Below, piece after piece: positions 6,590 to 13,113 of a stretch of DNA of 13,113 nucleotides. The position numbers and the translations under genes are program-made. The notes beneath the pieces are model-generated. The model had not been told where the DNA came from. It did not search any database and worked only from the letters and a program-made list of their open reading frames with translations. The stretch is from Candidatus Cloacimonadota bacterium (lineage in GTDB: Bacteria > Cloacimonadota > Cloacimonadia > Cloacimonadales > Cloacimonadaceae): NCBI GenBank assembly GCA_027318525.1, contig DAHVPA010000032.1, positions 1 through 13,113 of the forward strand, in the 5' to 3' direction. The stretch's first letter is position 1; every line of letters begins with the position of its first letter.

Positions 6590-8143
6590 ATGAAAAAAAT
6601 ACTCGCGACCCTGTTGTTTTGCCTGCCTTTTATTCTGGCAGGACAGGTGACAGACAGCACCAGCACTTCCCGCACCAGGTTCAGTTTCAGTGGCAATACA
6701 GGCTATCTGACAACCGGTGCGGAAACATATTCTCAAATCCGTCTGCTTCCTGAGTTAACCTTTGGAAAATTTGGAATTGGTCTGGATATAGACCTGCTGA
6801 TCAATTCGCGGGTTAACATCCGCAACGCTGATTGGGACGGACCTGAAGACATTTTGAGTAAAATCTATTACCTGCGTTATGCAGAACGTGGAAATCCATT
6901 ATATGTCAAAGCCGGGGGCTTTTCAGGATATACTCTGGGGCATGGTCTGATCATGAACGACTATACAAACAGACTGCTTTATCCTGACCAAAAAAACTTC
7001 GGTGCTGCAGTCGGATTCAATCTCAATCTGCCACTCAGACCAAGCGGAGAAATCTTTTCTGCCGACCTGTTTAAGAATCAAATCCTGGCAGCTCAGGCAG
7101 CTATCAAACCTTTTACAAAAGAGACTTCCCCCCTGCTGGCAGAATTAACCATCGGAGCTACAGGAGTCTGGGACAGAAACCAGTATGGCAAATATGATGA
7201 TAAAGACGGCGACCAGATTCCGGATGTGATTGACCCCAATCCCGGATTAAAGAATTATCGCAACGATCTGGATGGCGACCATTTGCTGAATTCGGAGACT
7301 CCTGATGCTTCCGGTCAGTATCAGACTGACGACCCGGATATGGATGGGGACGGAATCCTCGATTCTCCTGAACTAAACAGCTATGTGGAAGCGAATCTGG
7401 AAGTGCTGGATCCGGATTTGAATCAATTCCTCGATAATGAAATCAGGACTTTGAAGCGTTATGGTAAAGCTGACGATGTAACAATTGGCGGCATTAACTG
7501 CACTCTGCCACTGGTTTACTCACCTGCATTCAGACTTGATACCTATGCAGAAGCTGCACAAATCAGTGGTTTTGGGAAAGGTTTTATCTTCCCAGCCCTT
7601 GCTGCCGGATTCTCTGTATTCAAGATAAATCTTGAGCTGCGCAATTTTTCAGACCGGTTTATCCCCGGATATTTCGATTATCTGTATGACGAACAGCGCT
7701 CCGGCATACTGGGGGATTCACTGCTAACCACCAAGAATCAGTTGTTACAGGAGGCACGGGCATCCTATGGCTGGTATGGCAAAGTCGAAGCCGAAATCGG
7801 CAAAGTGGTGATAGCCGGTTTTTCCTACCAGGACATGCACGATGGTTATCTGCCCACCGGTAAATCTGTTACAGCCAAAATCAGTCTAGACCCCCAGCTT
7901 CTTCCCCAGCTCAAGGAAGCATATATCAGCTACAGCCAAGCCAATGTGCCGTATTTATCTGCAGCAAGAATGCAAACACCCTCTGCCATGATAAATGGCG
8001 TTGCTTCCTGTAAGTTGTCCAGTCGCTCTGTCCTGACCGGCAGATATGCAGAAAGATATGTAGACCTGGATGGTAACAACCAGATCAAAGGCAGCAATGA
8101 AATAATCAAATCGCTGTCCTTGATTATCGAATACAGATTCTAA
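6590..8143 (+). CDS. Predicted outer-membrane beta-barrel protein with embedded calcium-type repeats
   Basis: A 517-residue protein when started at the ATG at 6590, which gives a clean signal peptide (MKKILATLLFCLPFILAG). In-frame starts at 6557 (TTG) and 6572 (ATG) would lengthen it by 11 or 6 residues. None has a good ribosome site. After the signal peptide, alternating beta-strand-like segments predominate, and the chain ends in IIEYRF, a typical barrel-assembly signal with a terminal Phe. Residues 203-261 contain three aspartate-rich repeats of thrombospondin type-3 style: DDKDGDQIPD, DLDGDHLL and DMDGDGILDSPE. They probably bind calcium in a surface loop or plug. The segment around 91-128 (YYLRYAERGNPLYVKAGG, TLGHGLIM) looks like a conserved family motif in FCB-type bacteria, but I cannot name the family. 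Function unknown; a structural, porin-like or adhesive role is possible. Confidence 0.8.
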   Translation: MKKILATLLFCLPFILAGQVTDSTSTSRTRFSFSGNTGYLTTGAETYSQIRLLPELTFGKFGIGLDIDLLINSRVNIRNADWDGPEDILSKIYYLRYAERGNPLYVKAGGFSGYTLGHGLIMNDYTNRLLYPDQKNFGAAVGFNLNLPLRPSGEIFSADLFKNQILAAQAAIKPFTKETSPLLAELTIGATGVWDRNQYGKYDDKDGDQIPDVIDPNPGLKNYRNDLDGDHLLNSETPDASGQYQTDDPDMDGDGILDSPELNSYVEANLEVLDPDLNQFLDNEIRTLKRYGKADDVTIGGINCTLPLVYSPAFRLDTYAEAAQISGFGKGFIFPALAAGFSVFKINLELRNFSDRFIPGYFDYLYDEQRSGILGDSLLTTKNQLLQEARASYGWYGKVEAEIGKVVIAGFSYQDMHDGYLPTGKSVTAKISLDPQLLPQLKEAYISYSQANVPYLSAARMQTPSAMINGVASCKLSSRSVLTGRYAERYVDLDGNNQIKGSNEIIKSLSLIIEYRF

Positions 8144-8170
8144 CTTATTGAGATGCCTCACCATGAAACA

Positions 8171-8198
8171 AAAAAAGGCTTGCCAGACGGCAAGCCTT
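8171..8198 (-). terminator. Rho-independent terminator of the ndk operon
   Basis: A 10-bp perfect stem AAGGCTTGCC (8175-8184) with GGCAAGCCTT (8189-8198) and loop AGAC. On the minus strand it is followed by TTTTTTGTTT, so it ends the ndk transcript. It may also stop the convergent outer-membrane protein transcript, which finishes at 8143, but the T-run on that side is poor. Confidence 0.85.
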
Positions 8199-8236
8199 AA
8201 GTTTGATCTCCTAATTGGATAATAAACTGATTTATC

Positions 8237-8653
8237 TTAACACGAATTGTCTGAAGGAAAAATCAAAGCGATTTCACGTTTGGCATGATCAATCGAGTCT
8301 GAAGCATGTACTGCGTTTCGGGTGACAGTTTCGCCATAAATGTAACGAATCGTGCCGGGTCGCCTTGTTGCGGGATTGGTCACTCCCACCAAATCGCGTA
8401 AAAGCTCAACTGCGTTTTCCTTTTCCAGGATTAAGGCAACTGTTTGTCCGGAAGTCATAAACTCAACCAGTCGCTGAAAAAACTCCTTGCCGATATGCTC
8501 TTCGTAAAACTTATCAGCCAAAGCCAGGTCAAAAGTAAAAGATTTAATCCTAACAATGTCAAATTCATGCTTTTCAATAATGGTAATAATTTCACCAATA
8601 TGACGGTGTTGGGTGGCGTTTGGCTTAATCAATAAAAGGGTTTGTTCTGTCAT
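8237..8653 (-). CDS. ndk: Nucleoside diphosphate kinase
   Basis: Transfers the gamma-phosphate of ATP to other nucleoside diphosphates through a phosphohistidine, balancing (d)NTP pools in the cytoplasm. The 138 residues match normal family length. The opening TLLLIKPNA, the ATRRPGTIR segment (95-103) and the active-site motif RNAVHASDS (112-120, catalytic H116) are all clear. The motif has Ala where Gly is more common after the His. Its ATG overlaps the stop of the preceding gene in ATGA, so translation is coupled, and a strong terminator follows. Confidence 0.97.
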   Translation of the reverse strand: MTEQTLLLIKPNATQHRHIGEIITIIEKHEFDIVRIKSFTFDLALADKFYEEHIGKEFFQRLVEFMTSGQTVALILEKENAVELLRDLVGVTNPATRRPGTIRYIYGETVTRNAVHASDSIDHAKREIALIFPSDNSC

Positions 8654-8973
8654 TTCTGCAGATATACGGTCTCAAAATAATCCAGTGCAGCTACTTTGAT
8701 AGCGATATCGCGATTCAGCATACTACTCATGTTAATCTTGTGCTTGAGGATATTGGTCCAGATTTCGTATACTTCATTCGGTTTGAAATCGTTGCCTGTG
8801 TATTGCTTCAGCATCATAGCGTAGAATTCGTCGCGGTCGTTATCCACTTTACCGATAATCAGCTTTTGGCTATCCTGCAAAACATCATAATCCTTGTATC
8901 GAATATCAACAACTGCATAGCCAAGCTTCAGCAGGTTTTCGTAATTTACTTGAAAATCATCGGTTGGTGCCAT
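8650..8973 (-). CDS. Unrecognised 107-residue soluble protein upstream of ndk
   Basis: I do not recognise this protein. The ATG at 8973 is preferred because AAGGGAGA sits just before it; a TTG at 9036 would add 21 residues with no ribosome site. There is no signal peptide and no membrane segment. It has mixed charge and appears mostly helical after a short beta-like start (LKLGYAVVDIRYKDYDVLQD). It ends in a helix, IKVAALDYFETVY. The 4-base ATGA overlap with ndk argues for co-expression and perhaps a joint role, but no catalytic motif is visible. Confidence 0.75.
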   Translation of the reverse strand: MAPTDDFQVNYENLLKLGYAVVDIRYKDYDVLQDSQKLIIGKVDNDRDEFYAMMLKQYTGNDFKPNEVYEIWTNILKHKINMSSMLNRDIAIKVAALDYFETVYLQK

Positions 8974-9036
8974 TTCTTCTCCCTTTTTACTATCTTTGTG
9001 CTCGACAGAATTAGATTTTAAAGAATAGTAGTTCAA

Positions 9037-9042
9037 ATTATA
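9037..9042 (-). promoter_or_regulatory. Possible -10 box of the ndk operon
   Basis: A perfect TATAAT on the minus strand. The nearest -35-like hexamer, TTGACT (9062-9057), is only 14 bases away, which is shorter than usual, so the promoter is uncertain. Confidence 0.3.
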
Positions 9043-9103
9043 GAATCAGGTCAGGCAGTCAAGCATAATATTAGTTAATATCAGACAAAAAGCAGGTTAT
9101 ATT

Positions 9104-11131
9104 ATGTCATTATTCAAACTCGTATCGGATTACCAACCTTGTGGGGATCAGCCCCAGGCGATTAGTGAATTAGTGGAGGGTGTCAAACAAAACAGGCAGT
9201 ATCAGGTTTTACTGGGAGTAACCGGCTCCGGTAAAACATTTACCATAGCCAATGTAATAGCTCAAAGTGATATGCCTGTCCTGGTCTTATCCCACAATAA
9301 AACACTGGCTGCTCAGCTTTATGGTGAGATGAAACAGCTTTTCCCTGAGAATGCTGTTGAGTACTTTATCAGCTATTATGATTATTACCAACCCGAAGCT
9401 TATATCCCAGGCAAGGATATTTATATTGAGAAAGATGCCGATATCAATGAGCAGATCGAAAAGCTGCGCCTGAGAGCCACTATGTCGCTTATGGAAAGAC
9501 GGGATGTTATCATCGTGGCATCAGTATCTTGCATATATGGTTTAGGTGTTCCTGAAGAATACAGGGAAGCATTAATCCGGGTAAAAGTTGGCGATAAAAT
9601 GGATAGGGAAACTTTGATGCAAAGGCTGGTGACTGCACACTACAGCAGAAACGATATCGCTTTTGAAAGAGGAGCTTTCCGGGTCAGGGGTGACACAGTC
9701 GATATCTATCCCGCTTATCTGGAGCATTGCCTGCGGGTTGAGTTTTTTGGTGATGAGATAGTATCCTTGGAAAAACTGCATCCGATTACTTATAATTCCT
9801 TGGGAAAAGTCTCTGAATATCCGATTTATCCGGCAATCCATTTTGTGATGTCCGAAGAAAAGTTACGTGGTGCTTTGCATTCTATTGAACAAGAACTGGA
9901 AGAAAGACTCTCTTTCTATAAGGAAAATCAGAAATACGTCGAGGCAGACCGTCTGCAATCACGCACCAAGTATGATTTGGAAATGCTCCAGGAATTGGGT
10001 TATTGCTCAGGCATAGAAAACTATACAAGACACCTTACAGGAGCAAAACCCGGTGAGCCGCCGGATTGTCTGCTGGATTACTTTCCTGAGGATTTCCTGT
10101 TTATTATCGATGAGTCACATGCTACTATTCCTCAAGTGCATGGAATGAATGGCGGAGACTTTACCCGTAAAAAGAACCTTGTGGAATACGGATTCCGTTT
10201 ACCTTCGGCATTTGACAACAGACCTTTGCGTTTTGACGAGTTTGAGCGTTATCTGAAAAAAGTTATATTCGTTTCAGCCACGCCTGCTGATTATGAATTA
10301 GAACTGACCCACGGTGAAATTGTGGAACAGATTATCCGTCCTACGGGATTGCTGGATCCGCTGATTGAAATCAAACCGATCAAACATCAGGTGGACGACC
10401 TGATAGGACAGATTACGGAACGGACTTCCCAAAGTCAAAAAGTGCTTGTCACTACTTTAACCAAACGAATGGCAGAAGACCTTACCACCTATCTGACCAA
10501 TGCCGGAATCAGGGTGCGCTATCTACACAGTGATATCGACTCCATCGAACGAATAAAAATCATCCGGGGTTTACGGACTGACGAGTTTGACGTTATCGTA
10601 GGCATTAACTTGCTGCGTGAAGGTCTCGATTTACCTGAAGTTTCGCTTGTGGCAATCCTCGATGCTGACAAAACCGGCTTCCTGAGAAGTGCCAGGTCAC
10701 TGATTCAGACATCCGGACGCGCTGCTCGTCACGTTGACGGTAAAGTCGTCTTTTATGCCGACGAGATTACTGACGCTATTAAAGAAACTGTCAGTATAAC
10801 TAATTATCGCAGGGAAAAGCAACTTAAATATAACCAGGACAATAACATCACCCCACAGAGTATCATGAAGTCTCTGGAGCAGATTCAAATAGCAACTGCC
10901 ATTGCCGAAGGTTATGATCTGGATAAAAAAACCAAGCCTGACAAGAAAACCGCCAAGAACGAGTTTATGGAGTATCTGGAGCTCGACAACAAAGACAAGG
11001 TAATTGAGTTGCTCAGAAAGGAAATGCGGAAAGCAGCTCAAAATCTCCAGTTTGAAAAAGCTGCCGAAATCCGTGATCGCATACTTGAATTGGAAAGCAT
11101 TCAGGTTGATAAAACTAACGAAAGTGTTTAA
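9104..11131 (+). CDS. uvrB: Excinuclease ABC subunit B
   Basis: The damage-verifying helicase-like subunit of UvrABC nucleotide excision repair. The 675 residues are full length. Walker A GVTGSGKT is at 38-45, the beta-hairpin motif YYDYYQPEAYIP at 91-102, and the DESH helicase motif II at 336-339. The C-terminal helicase motifs include VGINLLREGLDLPEVSL, then SGRAARHVDGKV. The C-terminal UVR domain (KVIELLRKEMRKAAQNLQFE and following) binds UvrC. The ATG at 9104 follows AGCAGG at a slightly long spacing. It is divergent from the ndk operon and convergent with the ABC transporter genes. No substitutions of key residues were seen. Confidence 0.98.
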   Translation: MSLFKLVSDYQPCGDQPQAISELVEGVKQNRQYQVLLGVTGSGKTFTIANVIAQSDMPVLVLSHNKTLAAQLYGEMKQLFPENAVEYFISYYDYYQPEAYIPGKDIYIEKDADINEQIEKLRLRATMSLMERRDVIIVASVSCIYGLGVPEEYREALIRVKVGDKMDRETLMQRLVTAHYSRNDIAFERGAFRVRGDTVDIYPAYLEHCLRVEFFGDEIVSLEKLHPITYNSLGKVSEYPIYPAIHFVMSEEKLRGALHSIEQELEERLSFYKENQKYVEADRLQSRTKYDLEMLQELGYCSGIENYTRHLTGAKPGEPPDCLLDYFPEDFLFIIDESHATIPQVHGMNGGDFTRKKNLVEYGFRLPSAFDNRPLRFDEFERYLKKVIFVSATPADYELELTHGEIVEQIIRPTGLLDPLIEIKPIKHQVDDLIGQITERTSQSQKVLVTTLTKRMAEDLTTYLTNAGIRVRYLHSDIDSIERIKIIRGLRTDEFDVIVGINLLREGLDLPEVSLVAILDADKTGFLRSARSLIQTSGRAARHVDGKVVFYADEITDAIKETVSITNYRREKQLKYNQDNNITPQSIMKSLEQIQIATAIAEGYDLDKKTKPDKKTAKNEFMEYLELDNKDKVIELLRKEMRKAAQNLQFEKAAEIRDRILELESIQVDKTNESV

Positions 11132-11171
11132 CTGATTTGATTAGCCAGGATTTTATTTAACTTGCTTAATA

Positions 11172-11927
11172 TTATCTGATTAAAAGAGTTGAAAGTTCTG
11201 CCCTAATTTTTTGCCAGAGGGGATGGGAAGACCCTTCCGGAGCTGCTTTTATTGCATCGGGAATATCTTTGTTCCCAATAAAAGCTCCGGGTTGACTATC
11301 CATCACATATATCCTGTCAGAAAGCCTGATTGCTTCGTCAATATCATGCGTCACCAGGATAATTGTCTGCCTCAGACCCGACCTGATAGAGAGCAGCCAT
11401 TGTTGCATCTGTAAACGGGTTAGGGCATCCAGATTGGCGAATGGTTCGTCCAACAGCAAAATTTCTGCTTCCGTCATTACTGTCCTGAGAAAAGCTGCCC
11501 GTTGTTTCATACCGCCTGATAACTGGGCAGGTTTATAATCAGCATAATCCTCAAGCCCGAATTCTCTAATCAGTCGTTGAGCTTTTTCTTTTTCCTGCAG
11601 TAAATCAGCTCTTCTGATACGGCTGGGAAGTAAAGCATTGTCCAGCAGGGATAGCCAGGGCAAAAGCAAATCCGACTGCGGCATATAGCCAAATTTACCT
11701 GCTTTTCCGGTAACATCTTCTCCCTGCAAATAAATCCTGCCCGAATCCGGTATCGTGATACCGGCAATCAGTTCCAGCAGTGTGCTTTTTCCACATCCGC
11801 TGGAACCGATTATCGTAACAAATTCATGTTCCGCCACCTCCAATTCTATATCCTTGAGGACAAGAACGTTTCTGCCCTCAAAGAGAAAGGACTTGCTGAT
11901 ATCTTGCAAGCGGAGGATGTTTTTCAT
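11172..11927 (-). CDS. ABC importer ATPase (SsuB/TauB/ThiZ type)
   Basis: A 251-residue cytoplasmic ATPase that powers an importer. All motifs are present: Walker A GSSGCGKST (41-49), Q-loop Q84 (GYMPQSD), signature LSGGM (136-140), Walker B ILLLDEP (156-162, catalytic E161), D-loop NLD and H-loop H194 (LVTHDIDEAI). The style matches the nitrate/sulfonate/taurine/pyrimidine subfamily. The ATG lies 9 bases after the stop of the binding-protein gene, with AGGT in front. No permease gene lies downstream: the next gene, uvrB, is convergent with a 40-base gap and no recognisable terminator hairpin. Confidence 0.93.
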   Translation of the reverse strand: MKNILRLQDISKSFLFEGRNVLVLKDIELEVAEHEFVTIIGSSGCGKSTLLELIAGITIPDSGRIYLQGEDVTGKAGKFGYMPQSDLLLPWLSLLDNALLPSRIRRADLLQEKEKAQRLIREFGLEDYADYKPAQLSGGMKQRAAFLRTVMTEAEILLLDEPFANLDALTRLQMQQWLLSIRSGLRQTIILVTHDIDEAIRLSDRIYVMDSQPGAFIGNKDIPDAIKAAPEGSSHPLWQKIRAELSTLLIR

Positions 11928-11936
11928 AGACCTGTG

Positions 11937-12914
11937 TTACTTTACAGGCAGAAAAGCGTTTGTATAAGCTGAGTTAACATCTATCGGCTTGGCGAGAAGC
12001 TTTTGACTAACCATCCAGTCTGCAAAATTCTGCCAGACATCCTGCCTCTGCATCCCCCAAACCGGGCTGTCAGCCTGATACTGTGTGCTGAGGAATTTCT
12101 GACTGGCTCTAACCAGTTCAGGTTTTAGTTCGGGAGCATGTTTTAAAAGTATGCCCGCAGCTTCATCAGGATTAGCTATGGCGAAGCTGTAACCTTCATC
12201 GGCAGCTTTGACAAATCTTTTCACAAGTTCCGGATTGGTCTTGATTATGTTATCGCTGGTTATCAGGACTGGAGTATAATAATCGAGCGCAGGTTCCAGA
12301 TCTTTAAGCGGGATATAATTGAGTTCCATTTTTCGCAGTTTTGCCTCAATCCCGTCCCAGCCTTCGTAAATCCATTCGAAATCAGCCGTTTTGCCGATTG
12401 TGGAAAAGAAATCTGTAATACCTGAAACAATAGTCACTTTGTTTATATCGGAGTTGTTATTCTGCATTACAGCAGTTAAAACTGCCTTTTCAGAAGGTGA
12501 ATCCCACGAACCGTAGCGCTTGCCCTCAAAGTCTTGGACGCTTTGGATACCGGATTCCTTTAGAGCGGCAAAGCCTGAAGTATTATGCTGAATGACTGCT
12601 GCCACAGAGACCAGAGGGATACCTTCGGCACGAGCTCGGGTTACGTTTTCCTGATAAGATACGCCAAATTCGCTTTTACCGGTAGCAACTATCTGGTCAG
12701 TGTATCCTTGTCCCGGTTGCACTATCTTTACATCCAGTCCTTCTTGTTTGAAAAATCCCTTCTCCAGCGCTACATACAATCCTGTATGATTGGTATTGGG
12801 AGTCCAATCCAGAGTTACTGTCACAGGAACGTTCTGTTTTCCCGCTTTTTGGCAGGACACAGCCGAGAGCAGCAAAATTATGAGCAAAAGCACGATTAGC
12901 AGAGTCTTATACAT
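11937..12914 (-). CDS. NMT1/THI5-like ABC substrate-binding lipoprotein (ThiY-like)
   Basis: A 325-residue periplasmic solute-binding protein. An N-terminal hydrophobic stretch ends in SAVSC, so Cys21 is the probable lipid anchor; the -3 residue is Ala, a small departure from the usual lipobox. The mature start contains VTLDWTPNTNHTGLYVA and EKGFFKQEGLDV, a hallmark of NMT1/THI5-type binding proteins for pyrimidine precursors of thiamine such as formyl-aminopyrimidine. Substrate is inferred only from that pattern; related proteins bind other compounds. AAGGAAG precedes the ATG. It is the first gene of the two-gene unit with the ATPase. No TPP riboswitch is visible in the 199 bases upstream. 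Confidence 0.9.
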   Translation of the reverse strand: MYKTLLIVLLLIILLLSAVSCQKAGKQNVPVTVTLDWTPNTNHTGLYVALEKGFFKQEGLDVKIVQPGQGYTDQIVATGKSEFGVSYQENVTRARAEGIPLVSVAAVIQHNTSGFAALKESGIQSVQDFEGKRYGSWDSPSEKAVLTAVMQNNNSDINKVTIVSGITDFFSTIGKTADFEWIYEGWDGIEAKLRKMELNYIPLKDLEPALDYYTPVLITSDNIIKTNPELVKRFVKAADEGYSFAIANPDEAAGILLKHAPELKPELVRASQKFLSTQYQADSPVWGMQRQDVWQNFADWMVSQKLLAKPIDVNSAYTNAFLPVK

Positions 12915-12989
12915 TGTTTCTTCCTTTTATCTTTTTTATTATTTACTTAAACTTATCATACATTGGCTTTAACCAAAGCTTTGAAGCAC

Positions 12990-13065
12990 CCTGTAATCCT
13001 CCTGGCATCCACTTGGGCTTAGCCCAGGAGGACCCCACGTGGATCCCGGGTTGGATCAAAGCAGG
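12990..13065. repeat. Structured palindromic repeat, copy 2
   Basis: Second copy of the element at 6361-6463, in the same orientation. The core at 13004-13044 matches 6396-6436 at 36 of 41 positions. Pairing from inside out: TGGGC (13014-13018) with GCCCA (13022-13026); ATCCAC (13007-13012) with GTGGAT (13039-13044); CCTGG (13001-13005) with CCGGG (13046-13050, one G-T pair); ATCC (12996-12999) with GGAT (13053-13056); and CCTG (12990-12993) with CAGG (13062-13065). It lies 76 bases upstream of the ABC binding-protein start. The remaining bases to the window end hold a short hairpin (13060-13074) and nothing else I can identify. Confidence 0.8.
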
Positions 13066-13113
13066 AAATCTGCTCAGGCTCTGGGATGATGCAATCTGTG
13101 CGTTTCAACCAGA

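Noticed and set aside
11132..11171. Terminator between uvrB and the ABC ATPase gene
   Set aside because: The CTGATT motifs there are direct, not inverted, repeats, and no stable stem can be drawn.
12915..13113. TPP riboswitch upstream of the ThiY-like gene
   Set aside because: On the minus strand there is a CTGAG but no matching thi-box series (no ACCTGAT…GGATAATGCCAGCGTAGGGA-like segment), so the element is not supported.
13060..13113. Possible tRNA or its end at the right edge
   Set aside because: GTTTCAACCAGA faintly resembles a T-arm, but no acceptor stem or anticodon arm can be built from the bases present.
1..13113. CRISPR array, insertion sequence or phage module
   Set aside because: No regularly spaced repeats, transposase, integrase or phage structural genes are visible; the only repeats are the two palindromic copies.

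Overview
The window looks like chromosomal DNA from a Gram-negative bacterium of moderate, AT-leaning composition. My best guess is the FCB superphylum, possibly Candidatus Cloacimonadota. Pointers are a predicted outer-membrane barrel with calcium-type aspartate repeats, a secreted protein with an 'NPNP'-type sorting/FlgD-like Ig motif, a diaminopimelate (peptidoglycan/lysine) operon, and strong TTGACA-type -35 boxes. The lineage rests on gene style only. No rRNA, tRNA, CRISPR array, transposase or phage gene is visible.

Layout, left to right. (1) 1-1182, minus strand: a ROK-family sugar kinase, then the start of a small exported protein that runs off the left edge. (2) 1183-1343: divergent control region with a promoter and a 16-bp palindrome lying on its -35 box. 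(3) 1344-2516, plus: a response-regulator/histidine-kinase hybrid whose phosphoacceptor His is Met. (4) 2513-5793, minus: a tightly packed operon, M20 PepT-like peptidase - dapB - dapF - RodZ-like membrane HTH protein. Its last stop codon overlaps the kinase stop codon tail to tail. (5) 5919-6273, minus: a small two-TM protein with its own promoter and terminator. (6) 6274-6589: a 316-base divergent spacer holding copy 1 of a structured palindromic repeat and two promoters. (7) 6590-8143, plus: the outer-membrane protein. (8) 8171-8973, minus: an unrecognised 107-aa protein overlapping ndk, followed by a terminator. (9) 9104-11131, plus: uvrB. (10) 11172-12914, minus: ATPase and lipoprotein-binding subunits of an ABC importer of the pyrimidine (NMT1/THI5) type, without a visible permease. 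(11) 12915-13113: spacer with copy 2 of the repeat.

Most genes are housekeeping: cell-wall/lysine precursor synthesis, nucleotide balance, excision repair and nutrient uptake. The least explained item is the repeat at 6361-6463 and 12990-13065. The two copies share a 41-base core (36 identical) with an invariant CCCAGGAGGACCCC block. Their flanks differ in sequence, yet in each copy the flanks pair with each other, which suggests selection on a fold. Both copies lie upstream of genes. The second notable item is the kinase with a Met in place of the phosphoacceptor His but an otherwise intact ATP-binding domain.
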